Below are positions 1 through 8,366 of a stretch of 63,980 bases of DNA, one piece after another; positions within the stretch are counted from its first letter, which is position 1, and each line of letters starts with the position of its first letter. The stretch comes from Mesorhizobium sophorae. GTDB taxonomy: Bacteria > Pseudomonadota > Alphaproteobacteria > Rhizobiales > Rhizobiaceae. A program made the translations under genes and the position numbers. The notes under the pieces were generated by a model. The model searched no databases. It saw nothing but the letters and a program-made list of their open reading frames with translations, and had not been told where the DNA came from. The stretch covers positions 1 through 63,980 of the forward strand of contig NZ_NNRI01000018.1 of the NCBI RefSeq assembly GCF_002270415.1, read 5' to 3'.

Positions 1-75
1 GCTACGCGCCTTGACCGTGACTTCGGTCGGAAGCGGTTCGGAGACGACGGCTATGCCCGCGAGGAGCTGGTCGCC
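1..75 (+). pseudogene. ArdC-type antirestriction protein, upstream fragment
   Basis: Frame 1 reads from the window edge as ATRLDRDFGRKRFGDDGYAR followed by EELVA. This matches the stretch that follows the HExxH zinc site in ArdC-type antirestriction metallopeptidases. The reading frame then runs into foreign sequence and stops three codons later. The missing continuation (ELGAAFLCADLGL...) is found in the same strand at 7491-7685, so this is the left half of a gene split by the element between them. The N-terminus lies outside the window. The family assignment is by similarity to the complete ArdC-like protein at 6410-7336 and to remembered family members. Confidence 0.75.
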
Positions 76-341
76 TTATCCTGACTCCTGTAATCCTGTC
101 TCAGAATCAGGCATTGAGGGGCCCCACCGACTGTTCCGGTGAGGCTCTTCAGACGTCCGGGTCAAGCGTTCCCGCAGCGTAGCGAGGACAACGCTTGACG
201 CGGCGGCGGCACGACAAGCTGTTCATGGGGTGCAGGCGAAGTCCTGCACCCCTGCCACGCGGCGAGCGGGAGAGCGCGAGGGGAACCCCTCGCATTCAAG
301 ACAATAACTTGCGCCGTAGGCGCTCCGCTTAGGTCACGTGC
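76..341 (+). other. Noncoding left end of the trio element
   Basis: No convincing gene lies here. The stretch carries the left terminal inverted repeat (76-105) and a perfect 10-bp inverted repeat, gtcaagcgtt at 161-170 against its complement at 190-199. The latter could be a recombinase binding site or a transcription stop that shields the element from outside reading. The recombinase operon starts at the end of this stretch. Function is inferred from position only. Confidence 0.45.
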
Positions 342-1760
342 GTGCAGTTGTATTTTACCGATCTTGGCGCTCTGTCGCGCCCGCTTTCTGTTGACGGCTC
401 CCCCGTGAACATCATGACCGGCGCGCTCGACATCGCCGAGCGCGCCGGTCTGATCGACGGCATGCCCTTCATCCTGATGGATGACGGCAGCTACGATCCC
501 AACCTCAATCGGTTCTTTCGCGCCTGTCCGGGCGTGGGCGCGCGGTCGCCGAACACGTGGCGCTCCTATGCCCGGGATATTCTCGTCTGGGCGCGCTTTC
601 TCGGCGAGCGGCGCGGCGGCAAGACGGTCTGGCAGGCGGACCGTCATGACGTGCTTGCCTTTCACCGGGCGCGGCGCCTGTCGGACGCCGCGTTCCGCAT
701 TTCGGCGGCAAGCTGGAATCGGAGCGTTGCAGCGCTTGATAAGCTCTACCGCTGGGCCGTCGAAGAAGCGATCACCACGGCATCACCCTTCAGCTATGGC
801 GTCGCTCTTCGCAGGGCGGCGGGCACGCGCGCCGTGCTGGCCGTCCAGACGAACCGGGCGCGCGAGCGCGCAGCGCGGCGGCACGATATGCGCTACATCG
901 ACCTCGGCCGCTATCTCCTGTTCCGCGACGTGGGGCTGCGCGGACGCTTGCCCGACGGCTCGGAGGACCCGACATGGCGCGGCCGCAATGGTGAGCGGAA
1001 CGCGCTGTTCGCCGAGCTTCTGGTAACCACCGGTCTGCGGCTGACGGAGGCGGGCAGCCTGCTTCTGACCGAGCTGCCGCGCTCGACCGAGCCCGGATCG
1101 CGCTCCGTTCCATTCGATCTTCCCGGTCCGATCGCCAAGGGCGGACGACCGCGGCGCATTCGCATTCCCCGCCGCGTGCTGACCTTGATCGGCGACTATG
1201 TCGATCTCGAGCGCACCATCACGTCCGCGCGCTCAGAGCTTTCGATGCCCGATCCGCTGTGGTTGACTCCGGATGCCGGGAAGGCTGTCGACGCGGCGGG
1301 CAAGCGCGTCCGGCTCGACCGGCTCACGCCGGGCGAGCGCCGGCGTGTGCTGATCGGCGCACTTGGCAAGGCGCAGCACGCCTTGCTCTGGCTCACCGAA
1401 GGCGGCCAGCCTGTGCCATCGGCCACCTGGGAAGCCGCCTTCCGCCGGGCCTGCGCCCGCTGCCGCCGCTTCGGTATTGATCTCGACGTGACGCCGCACA
1501 CCCTGCGGCACACCTTCGCTGTCAGCATGCTTTCCATGTTGATCCGCGAGCAGATCGGCGCGGTGTTCGATCCACAGGATCGGCATGGTGCGGCCTATCG
1601 ACGGATTCTCGGCGATCCGTTGCAGAAGCTCCAGCACCTCCTGGGGCACGCTAGTGTGACGAGCACCTACATTTATCTCGACAGCCTTGCCGAAGCGCAG
1701 GAGCTGGTCGATGCGGCGGCCGATCGTTGGGCTGAAGAGACGACCGGTGATGTGGAATGA
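342..1760 (+). CDS. Tyrosine recombinase A of a three-recombinase element
   Basis: This 472-residue protein is a site-specific tyrosine recombinase. The catalytic domain shows the first arginine in TTGLRLTE (about residue 231), the HTLRH box (His about 386, Arg about 389), the LLGHAS histidine (about 436) and a following YIYL tyrosine (about 445). The N-terminal 200 residues would bind DNA core sites. It starts with GTG; no better upstream start is seen. Its last codons overlap the start of the next recombinase by 4 bp, so the three recombinases are probably translationally coupled. It probably acts with its two partners to move the element. It is longer than Tn554 TnpA, so the relationship is to the general layout. 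Confidence 0.85.
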   Translation: MQLYFTDLGALSRPLSVDGSPVNIMTGALDIAERAGLIDGMPFILMDDGSYDPNLNRFFRACPGVGARSPNTWRSYARDILVWARFLGERRGGKTVWQADRHDVLAFHRARRLSDAAFRISAASWNRSVAALDKLYRWAVEEAITTASPFSYGVALRRAAGTRAVLAVQTNRARERAARRHDMRYIDLGRYLLFRDVGLRGRLPDGSEDPTWRGRNGERNALFAELLVTTGLRLTEAGSLLLTELPRSTEPGSRSVPFDLPGPIAKGGRPRRIRIPRRVLTLIGDYVDLERTITSARSELSMPDPLWLTPDAGKAVDAAGKRVRLDRLTPGERRRVLIGALGKAQHALLWLTEGGQPVPSATWEAAFRRACARCRRFGIDLDVTPHTLRHTFAVSMLSMLIREQIGAVFDPQDRHGAAYRRILGDPLQKLQHLLGHASVTSTYIYLDSLAEAQELVDAAADRWAEETTGDVE

Positions 1761-3595
1761 CCACGGTAGCTGCGGCGGTGCGGCGGCCGGGCCGCCGTGC
1801 CCTCTTTCCCGAGGCGTTGCCCGATCCGGAAGGCGAAGCCGGTGCTGCGATCGCGTCGCTCCGCTTCACCGTCACACTGGCGGATCGCAGCGTCACGATC
1901 GACCTGATGACGCTGAGCGGTCGAACCGCATTGGCCCGGACTTTTGCAGGCGCGCTCTGGCGCGCCTGCCAGGTCGGGGGTCCAGCGGGCTCGATCTCGA
2001 CAGCCTCCGCCTATGCCAATGCGCTCAAGACGTTCTGGCGCTATCTCGATTCCACCAGACCGCGCGTCGCCAGTCTCTCCGACGTCAACGCCGCTTGCAT
2101 CGACGGCTTCGATGCCTGGATGGAGGAGAGCGGTCTCCATCCCAATCACCGGCTGCAGCGGATGAGCAAGGTGCTCAACCTCCTCCGGCTCGCCGAGGCG
2201 GCGGAGCCCGGCCGCCTGCCGCCCGATGCCTCGCGGCGGCTGATGTACACGAGCGACCGGCCCGGCGTGCGCGCCCGTCCACGCGATGCCTATGGCGACT
2301 ACATCGCTACGGCGTTGCGGACCGCTGCGCGCACCGATCTCGCCGCCATCATTCGTCGCTTCGCCGAGGCCGATCGCATTCCGACGGTCGACGTTGTTGA
2401 TCGGAACGAGGCTCTGGCAACGGCTCACGAAGCGGCCATGGCGTTGATCGATGCGGAAGGCGTCATCGGGCACCGGCATCCTCTCTTCACGCGGCTCTAC
2501 ACGCTGCGCCGCGAGAGCGGCCTGCCGAACGACCGCCTCATCCACGATCTGCATGGCCGCCGGCATCTCATCGCCGCCGATCTCGTGCCGCTCATCGTGC
2601 TTATCTCGCTCGACACGGGTCTCGAGATCGAAGCGATCAAGGAGTTACGCGCGGACTGCCTGAAGAACCCGGCAGGCGGCTATGTCGAGATCGAGTATTG
2701 CAAGCGGCGTGCGCGCGGCGCCGAGTGGAAGCGGCTACGCGTGCGCGACGGCGGTTCCTCGACGCCGGGCGGCCTGCTGCGCAAGGTGCTGCAATGGACG
2801 GAGCCGGCAAGAAGCCGGCTCGTCACCGACACGCTCTGGGTCCATTGCGCCTGGGGCCGACTGACCCCGCGCGTGTTGAGCATGAAGGAGACTGCGGCTT
2901 CATGGGTCAGGCGACATGGCATCGCCGATGAACAGGGTCAGCCGCTTCGTCTCAATCTGACGCGCCTGCGCAAGACCCACAAGGCGGCATGGTATCGGCG
3001 CACGGGCGGCCAACTCGACCGCTTCGCCGTCGGCCACACCGTCGCGGTCGCGGCGAACCACTACGCCGATATCCCCGCGCTCCGCCACCTGCACGAGGCG
3101 ACCGTTGCCGACGCCATGAGCGATGCGCTCGACGCCGCCATGCGCCCCTGCGTCCTATCGTCGGAAGAGGAGGCGGCCGTTCGGGCCGATCCCGACCAGG
3201 CGACCGGCCTTCCGATTGCAGGCGCCGCCGCGGTAAACGCGCTGCTCGGCAGCGAGCAGGACGTCTGGCTCGCCAGTTGCTCGGGCTTCTACGCGAGCCC
3301 GTTCGGCGCGCAAGGGGAGGCCTGTCCGTCCCCTTTCTGGGGCTGCCTTGAATGCAGCAATGCGGTGATCACCTCCCGCAAGCTACCAGCGCTTCTGGCC
3401 TTCCTTGGCTTCATCCGGGCGCAGCGACAGGTGCTGAGTGAAGCCGACTGGATCACCAAGTTCGCCAAGGTTCACGGGCGCATTGCTGATCAGATTCTTC
3501 CCCGCTTTGCAGACGTCGAGATCGAGGAGGCGCGCCGGATTGCAACTTCGGATCCGACGCTCATCTACCTGCCACCCGAAGCGCGGGCGCCGTAA
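1757..3595 (+). CDS. Tyrosine recombinase B of a three-recombinase element
   Basis: This 612-residue protein is the second recombinase of the trio. A tyrosine-recombinase fold is supported by RLRKTHK (about residue 400), the GHTVAVAANHY segment carrying the histidine and nucleophilic tyrosine (about 427-437), and an upstream DTGLEIEAI block where family members usually have arginine. Replacement of that arginine context suggests an unusual active site. The C-terminal region contains a cysteine cluster (SCSGF, ACPSPFWGCLEC), a likely zinc-binding knuckle as in Tn554 TnpB-type proteins. It begins in an ATGA overlap with the preceding gene, and its stop overlaps the next start. It is expected to work jointly with the flanking recombinases in excision and integration. 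Confidence 0.8.
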   Translation: MTTVAAAVRRPGRRALFPEALPDPEGEAGAAIASLRFTVTLADRSVTIDLMTLSGRTALARTFAGALWRACQVGGPAGSISTASAYANALKTFWRYLDSTRPRVASLSDVNAACIDGFDAWMEESGLHPNHRLQRMSKVLNLLRLAEAAEPGRLPPDASRRLMYTSDRPGVRARPRDAYGDYIATALRTAARTDLAAIIRRFAEADRIPTVDVVDRNEALATAHEAAMALIDAEGVIGHRHPLFTRLYTLRRESGLPNDRLIHDLHGRRHLIAADLVPLIVLISLDTGLEIEAIKELRADCLKNPAGGYVEIEYCKRRARGAEWKRLRVRDGGSSTPGGLLRKVLQWTEPARSRLVTDTLWVHCAWGRLTPRVLSMKETAASWVRRHGIADEQGQPLRLNLTRLRKTHKAAWYRRTGGQLDRFAVGHTVAVAANHYADIPALRHLHEATVADAMSDALDAAMRPCVLSSEEEAAVRADPDQATGLPIAGAAAVNALLGSEQDVWLASCSGFYASPFGAQGEACPSPFWGCLECSNAVITSRKLPALLAFLGFIRAQRQVLSEADWITKFAKVHGRIADQILPRFADVEIEEARRIATSDPTLIYLPPEARAP

Positions 3596-5757
3596 TGCCG
3601 GGCTCTGCCAAGCATTCGCCGCGGCCGTCGCTGCCTTCGGCCATGTACCGGGATGACGAGCCGGTGCTCAGCGGCATTCCGATCAGGGACGATGCCGACC
3701 GCGCGCAGCTTCCCCGCTTCGGTGACGATCACTGGGATTTGAGCGCCGCCATTTTCCGGGTCAACGCCCGCTACAGCAATTACCGGCTCAACTTCGCAGG
3801 GATCGCCGATCCGGCCACGCGGCGGTTGGCGAAGGAATACGTGATCGCCCGCCTGCGCATCCATGTGCCGGGATATCGCGCACCTTGTGGGGCGACCTCG
3901 GCGATCCGGCTCCTGCGCTACGTCCAGCACTTTGCTGCGTTCCTGTGCACGCAGCTCGGCGTAGTCGACCTCGGCCGGATCGATCAGGCTTTGCTCGACG
4001 CCTATCTGGCGCATGCCCGCGATGGCGGCCGGAGAACGCCTCACGAGACAGTCAAGTATGTCGAGGTGCCGATCGACATGCATCACCTGTCGCCGTGGCT
4101 GACCGGCGGCGGCATCGGCCTTCTGCCGTGGCGCGGGCGCGCCGCGCACCGCGTTGCCGGCCGGCCGCCGGCGCCGGCCGAGAACGCCACGCCGCGCATT
4201 CCCGAGCCGATCATCGGGGCCATGCTCCGCTGGGCGCTCAAGTATGTCGAGGTCTATGCATCCAATATCCTTGCCGCGCGGGCGGAACTGGACGCTCTCG
4301 AAGCTCGTGGCGCCCGGCTGATGGCGCGGGATGCGCGCACAGGACGGGCCGTCGCCAAGACCTATCGCGCCCGCGTGGCGAAGTGGCTCGACGCGCGCCG
4401 AGCCGCCGGCCGAGGCGTGCCGATCTGGGAGCGCGCGCCCAACGCCGCGCGGCGGATCAATCCGCTGACCGGCGAAGAGCTGCCGCCCTACAACCTCTAT
4501 CTAATGCGCTTGCACGCCGGCGCGCCGGAGAGCGGACGCGTCAGCCAGTCCGAGCCGACCGCGCGGCTGATCGAGGAGATGGTCGCCGAACTTGGGACCG
4601 AGGTCGGTGGTCTCGATACGCCGATCTCGGTCGATCCGGACACGCGCCTGCCATGGCGCGAGCGCTTCGATAGCCTCAGTCTCGCCCGCGAGGAGCGGAT
4701 GCTGCAGGGCGCCTGCTATCTCGTCTGCGCCTATCTCACGGGCATGCGCGACAGCGAGGTTCAGGCCATGCAGCCGGGCTGCGTGTCGCTGGTGCGAAGC
4801 GCCGACGGCCTGGTCGAACGCTATCGGGTGCGCAGCACCGTCTACAAGCGCCATGGTCCGCGCGGCGTAACGGCCGACTGGATCACGATCGAGCCGGTAG
4901 CCCGCGCCGTGGAAGTCATGGAAGTGCTCTCGGCACGCAACCGCAAGGAGAAGGGGCTCTCGTCCCTGTGGGTGACCCTGAAGGACTGGCCCTGGAGCGC
5001 CGATCATCTCGGCATAGGTGCGGCGCCGACGCTCAATCTTTTCCGCGACGGTGTCGATGCGCATGCGCAAGACGGGCCGGCCATCCCGCGCATTGGTGAC
5101 GAGCCCTGGAAGTTCACGACGCGGCAATTGCGCCGCACGGTCGCCTGGTACATCGCCAACCGGCCGTTCGGTACGGTCGCCGGCAAGATCCAGTACAAGC
5201 ACGCCTCCGTCGCCATGTTCGAGGGCTATGCCGGATCGAGCCAGGCCGATTTCCGGCTCGCTGTCGAGCGCGAGCGCGCGCTCGGCCAGCTCGACGATAT
5301 CGTCGCCCATTACGAGGCGTTCCTTCGCCAGGAAGGTCCGGCCGGACCGGGTGCGGCCCGATTGCGACGGGAGTTCGTCCGCGTTGAGGGCGAACTAGGC
5401 GATCTCCCCGGCCGGATGATGGACCGCAAGCGGCTGCGCACCATGCTTGCCCATCTCGGGCGGACGCTGCATGTCGGCTTCCTCAACGACTGTCTCTTCG
5501 AAGCGGCGACCGCGCTTTGCCTCACCGGCGTGTCGGACTCCGAACGAACGGCGCCGGCCTTGTCGCGATGCAGCCCGGACCGCTGTCCCAACGCCTGTCT
5601 GACCGTCCGGCACCTCGGGCCTTGGCAGACTTCGATCGCCGAGGGCGAAGCGCTCCTTTCCGACCGGCGCCTGTCGCAGCTGCAGCGCACGGCAATCCTT
5701 AAGGACAATGAGCGGAAGCGCCGACTGGTAGCACCCCTCCTGGAGGGTGACGCATGA
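3595..5757 (+). CDS. Tyrosine recombinase C of a three-recombinase element
   Basis: This is the third and largest recombinase (720 residues). Catalytic elements are LTGMRDSEVQAM (Arg about 384), RQLRRTVAWY (about 510-519), KHASV (about 535) and a tyrosine in EGYAG (about 544). A C-terminal cysteine-rich stretch (CLFEAATALC, CSPDRCPNAC) resembles a zinc knuckle. The start codon overlaps the stop of recombinase B by one base, and the stop overlaps the next small gene in an ATGA. The order and tight overlaps indicate a single transcript. The large N-terminal half is not recognised beyond likely DNA binding. Function as part of the element's recombination machinery is inferred from motif and context. 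Confidence 0.82.
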   Translation: MPGSAKHSPRPSLPSAMYRDDEPVLSGIPIRDDADRAQLPRFGDDHWDLSAAIFRVNARYSNYRLNFAGIADPATRRLAKEYVIARLRIHVPGYRAPCGATSAIRLLRYVQHFAAFLCTQLGVVDLGRIDQALLDAYLAHARDGGRRTPHETVKYVEVPIDMHHLSPWLTGGGIGLLPWRGRAAHRVAGRPPAPAENATPRIPEPIIGAMLRWALKYVEVYASNILAARAELDALEARGARLMARDARTGRAVAKTYRARVAKWLDARRAAGRGVPIWERAPNAARRINPLTGEELPPYNLYLMRLHAGAPESGRVSQSEPTARLIEEMVAELGTEVGGLDTPISVDPDTRLPWRERFDSLSLAREERMLQGACYLVCAYLTGMRDSEVQAMQPGCVSLVRSADGLVERYRVRSTVYKRHGPRGVTADWITIEPVARAVEVMEVLSARNRKEKGLSSLWVTLKDWPWSADHLGIGAAPTLNLFRDGVDAHAQDGPAIPRIGDEPWKFTTRQLRRTVAWYIANRPFGTVAGKIQYKHASVAMFEGYAGSSQADFRLAVERERALGQLDDIVAHYEAFLRQEGPAGPGAARLRREFVRVEGELGDLPGRMMDRKRLRTMLAHLGRTLHVGFLNDCLFEAATALCLTGVSDSERTAPALSRCSPDRCPNACLTVRHLGPWQTSIAEGEALLSDRRLSQLQRTAILKDNERKRRLVAPLLEGDA

Positions 5758-6191
5758 CAGCGCTCGGGCCGAAGAGCGAAGCCGCGTTGAGGGCGGCCAT
5801 GGCGCGGCTTCTCGACGGCCGCCCCGAGCGCACCGACGGGGCGCTGACCATCGCCAATCTGGCACGCGAGGCCGGCATCAGCCGGGCGACGGCGAACCGG
5901 GCCGGTGATCTTCTCATCGAGTTCCGGACCGCCGAGGTCCGCCAGCGACGATCGTCGCCCAGCGCCCTCAAGGAACGCGTCCGCGCTCTCGAAGCGGAGC
6001 TGCGCGCCGTGCGCGGTGCCGAGATGGCCGAGCTGCGGGCGCTCGCCCGCACGCTCGCGCAGCATATCCAGGTGCTGACATTGCAGGTCGCCGAGCGCGA
6101 TGCCGTGATCGACGGTCTGCAGGACGAGCTGGCACGATCCGTTGACGCCAGAGTCGTGCCGCTGCGGCGTCCGCCTCGTGGTGGCGGCTGA
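5754..6191 (+). CDS. Small coiled-coil helper protein of the trio element (TnpC-like position)
   Basis: This 145-residue protein overlaps recombinase C by 4 bp. The N-terminal half carries a helix-turn-helix-like segment (TIANLAREAGISRATANRAG, about residues 31-50). The second half (about 70-130) is a charged heptad-rich helix, probably a coiled coil (LKERVRALEAELRAVRG). Tn554 encodes a small third protein in the same place that influences orientation and frequency of transposition, so an accessory DNA-binding role is plausible. No catalytic motif is seen. A simple transcriptional regulator is the alternative. Confidence 0.65.
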   Translation: MTALGPKSEAALRAAMARLLDGRPERTDGALTIANLAREAGISRATANRAGDLLIEFRTAEVRQRRSSPSALKERVRALEAELRAVRGAEMAELRALARTLAQHIQVLTLQVAERDAVIDGLQDELARSVDARVVPLRRPPRGGG

Positions 6192-6291
6192 GAGCCGCGC
6201 GTCATCCTCATCGATCCGGTCTCGGCGCGCCGGTCATGGCCGCCTCCTCAAGCTCGCCCGTCGAGGCAGGGCTCGGGTTGTGGCAGACGCT

Positions 6292-6348
6292 GCCGGCCCG
6301 TCAACCCTGTTCCGCACCAGCACCGAGAACAGGGTGTGACGGGCCGGC
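6292..6348. promoter_or_regulatory. Long inverted repeat upstream of the cargo ardC gene
   Basis: Arms of about 21 bases (6292-6312 and 6327-6348, one small bulge) flank a 14-base loop. It lies between the recombinase operon and the cargo ardC start at 6410. It could end transcription from the recombinase operon, although no T-run follows, or bind a regulator of ardC. The assignment is by structure only. Confidence 0.45.
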
Positions 6349-6409
6349 TTCCCGCGTCTGCCTCTGCCGCCTCGCCCTCGACGGAGAGGGCGAGCTTGAG
6401 GAGGCAGCC

Positions 6410-7336
6410 ATGACCACGAATCGCACACATGAGACCCGGACCGACATCTACGAGCGCGTCACCAGCCAGATCATCGCCGCCATCGAGGCCGGCGCCGACG
6501 ACTATCGGATGCCCTGGCACCATGACGGATCGGCCATCACCACGCCCGTCAACGTCGCCTCGCAGAAGGCCTATCGCGGCGTCAACGTCATCGCACTCTG
6601 GGCCGCGGCTCACGGGGTCGGCTATCCCGCCGGCATCTGGGGCACCTATCGCCAGTGGCAGGCACTCGGCGCCCAGGTCCGCAAGGGCGAGCGCGGCCAT
6701 CTGGTCGTGTTCTGGAAGATTGCCGATCGCCACGGCGAGGCCGACGCCGAGGACGGCGACGAAGATCGCGACGAGCCTGCCCGGCGCATGTTCGCCCGCG
6801 GCTACACGGTTTTCAATTGCGCCCAGGTCGATGGCTACACGCCGCCCGAGATGCCGGTGCTGCCCGAGGCAGAGCGTATCGAGCAGGCCGAGCGGTTCTG
6901 TGCGGCGCTTGGCATCGACATCCGGCACGGCGGCTCACGAGCGTACTACAGACCGTCCACGGATCACGTGCAGATGCCCGAGTTTGCCTGCTTCCGCGAT
7001 GCCGTCGCCTACTACGCCGTGCTGCTCCATGAATGCGGGCATGCCTCCGGCGTCAGCCATCGCCTCGACCGCGATCTCTCCGGACGTTTCGGCTCGGCGG
7101 CCTACGCCATGGAGGAATGCACGGTCGAACTCCTGAGCGCCATGATCTGCGCCGACCTCAACCTCAGTGTCGAGCCGCGGCCCGATCACGCCGCCTATGT
7201 CGCGTCCTGGCTCGAAGTGCTTCGTGCCGACAAGCGGGCCATCTTCACCGCCGCGGCTAAGGCGCAACAGATCGCCGACTGGATGCACGCCGAGCAGGCG
7301 GGCGCTCGCCAACACAAGGTCCGGGGCGCCGCATAG
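6410..7336 (+). CDS. ArdC-type antirestriction protein (element cargo)
   Basis: This 308-residue protein has the ArdC layout. The N-terminal ssDNA-binding domain (about 10-140) includes the MPWH block near residue 34 and GIWGTYRQWQALGAQVRKGE at about 75-94. It is followed by a zinc metallopeptidase-like domain with HECGH at 207-211 and a downstream glutamate in MEECTVELL (about 234-242). ArdC proteins from plasmids protect incoming DNA from restriction. The ATG at 6410 is chosen over an upstream in-frame start because GGAGG precedes it and the family begins with a similar TDIYERVT segment. It is the only cargo gene of the trio element and differs clearly from the ardC that the element interrupts. 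Confidence 0.85.
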   Translation: MTTNRTHETRTDIYERVTSQIIAAIEAGADDYRMPWHHDGSAITTPVNVASQKAYRGVNVIALWAAAHGVGYPAGIWGTYRQWQALGAQVRKGERGHLVVFWKIADRHGEADAEDGDEDRDEPARRMFARGYTVFNCAQVDGYTPPEMPVLPEAERIEQAERFCAALGIDIRHGGSRAYYRPSTDHVQMPEFACFRDAVAYYAVLLHECGHASGVSHRLDRDLSGRFGSAAYAMEECTVELLSAMICADLNLSVEPRPDHAAYVASWLEVLRADKRAIFTAAAKAQQIADWMHAEQAGARQHKVRGAA

Positions 7337-7490
7337 GCCCTCAAACTCGATCGGTTGAGCAGCCGCATGGCGCTCGCACCACCCCTGGAATCTGTCTCAC
7401 GCGCCCCAGACCGATCGAAGTGCGCGGATCTTCAGGCAAATGCCTCCGCAAAATCCGCCTGAGACAGCTTGACTGTTCAGATAACGTGCC
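7337..7490 (+). other. Right end of the trio element
   Basis: This noncoding stretch carries the right terminal inverted repeat, ctgagacag near 7459-7467 and gataa at 7480-7484, mirroring the left end. A further direct ctgtctca copy near 7391 can pair with it. The interrupted ardC gene resumes immediately afterwards. The motif spacing differs by about 3 bases between the two ends. Confidence 0.55.
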
Positions 7491-7685
7491 GAGCTGGGTG
7501 CCGCGTTCCTGTGCGCCGACCTGGGGTTGCGCCTCGAGGATCGCGACGACCATGCCGCCTATATCGGCCACTGGCTGTCCGTGCTGAAGGACGACAAGCG
7601 AGCGATCTTCGCCGCCGCCGCGCACGCGCAGCGCGCCGCAGACTATCTGTCGCGTACCAGCGCCTCCGAAGTAGCCGCCGCGTGA
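7491..7685 (+). pseudogene. ArdC-type antirestriction protein, downstream fragment
   Basis: The frame starting ELGAAFLCADLGLRLEDRDD runs 64 codons to a TGA at 7683-7685 and has no start of its own. It matches the C-terminal part of the complete ArdC-like protein upstream (for example DHAAY, W-x-x-VL, DKRAIF, A-x-AQ). It continues in frame from the fragment at 1-75 if the element is removed. This is the right half of the split gene. The intact protein would end ...ASEVAAA. Confidence 0.75.
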
Positions 7686-7986
7686 GCGGCGGCTACTTCC
7701 AGTTCTTCTATCTAACAAGCCCATGGCGGTCAGCCCAGAACGCACCAGTTCGCTGTCGCCTAGTCGCCCGCCGTTTGTGGGGCGACGAATGGCTCGCGAC
7801 GAAGCAGGCTCAGCTTTCACGAGATTTGAGCTCAAACATAAGCTCGCGCTAACGAACGTGGAATTGGCTTTTTTGCGCAAAGTTTAGGCAAACGGTCGTG
7901 ACCGACAGCGGAAATATCGACAAAAATATCGCGGTAGAGATGTTGCAAATCTCGCGAGTTTTGAAGCAGCAGGGAGGCGCATGTGA
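7686..7986. other. Intergenic stretch before the resolvase remnant
   Basis: About 300 bases without a convincing gene. The last 110 bases are AT-richer and hold repeated tatcg-type motifs (near 7915-7945) directly upstream of a resolvase start. That is where serine resolvases usually have their res recombination site. A res site is possible but not shown. Confidence 0.3.
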
Positions 7987-8155
7987 ATGAAAAACGGTTA
8001 CGCGCGCGTCTCGACCGACGGCCAAGACCTTGGGGACCAGCTTGACCGCCCGATGGCCGCCGGTTGCGAACGCGTCTACCACGAGAAGAAAAGTGGCAAG
8101 GACGCGCGACGCCCAAGGCTACAGGCCATGCCGCGCCGATTGCGGTCGGGCGACC
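7987..8155 (+). pseudogene. Serine recombinase (resolvase) N-terminal remnant
   Basis: The translation begins MKNGYARVSTDGQDLGDQLD and continues AAGCERVYHEKKSGKDARRP, the classic start of a resolvase/invertase catalytic domain including the nucleophilic serine of YARVS (residue 8). Similarity ends after about 55 residues, near RSGD. The expected R-LDRLARS motif and the C-terminal helix-turn-helix are absent. It is therefore a truncated copy, probably inactive, left by loss of the rest of a Tn3-like or phage-like element. Confidence 0.75.
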
Positions 8156-8262
8156 GGAGTGCCTGGACGGCTAGCTCTGCTCCCAGCTTTGCCGCATCCA
8201 TCAACATTTCGCGCAGTTGCGCGCTCGACAGCACGACCGCCTGCAAGGCTTCCATGGGCCTG
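8115..8262 (-). pseudogene. Possible unidentified gene fragment abutting the resolvase remnant
   Basis: The minus strand from about 8252 reads MEALQAVVLSSAQLREMLMD and then AAKLGAELAVQA, with natural-looking composition and an AGAAAG upstream of the ATG. After about 33 codons it runs into the complement of the resolvase remnant. This may be the first part of a small DNA-binding protein cut at the junction near 8160. I do not recognise the family. It could also be chance. Confidence 0.25.
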
Positions 8263-8366
8263 ACTTTCTTTGATGGGATTGACGACCGGAGACCGGCAGC
8301 GGTTCATTGCGTCACACCAAAAAATGACGTCAAGCGCCTTGTGACAAGGTCATCTGTTAAAAAGGC

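Larger units (their letters stand above)
76..7490 (+). mobile_element. Tn554/RIT-like element with three tyrosine recombinases, inserted in ardC
   Basis: The two halves of an ardC-type gene end at 75 and resume at 7491, which sets the element limits to within a few bases. The ends are inverted and related: TTATC at 76-80 followed by ctgtctcag at 97-105, and the complementary gataa at 7480-7484 preceded by ctgagacag. No long target duplication is seen; short core-like sequences (gtcgcc left, cgtgcc right) sit at the junctions, as expected for a tyrosine-recombinase element. Inside are three overlapping recombinase genes, a small coiled-coil gene and an ardC-type cargo gene, all on the + strand. 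The three-recombinase plus helper layout recalls Tn554 (tnpABC) and 'recombinase in trio' elements; the exact family is inferred. Confidence 0.75.

Noticed and set aside
162..665. Minus-strand 167-codon frame over the left end of the trio element
   Set aside because: It overlaps the well-supported first recombinase gene and has no recognisable motif.
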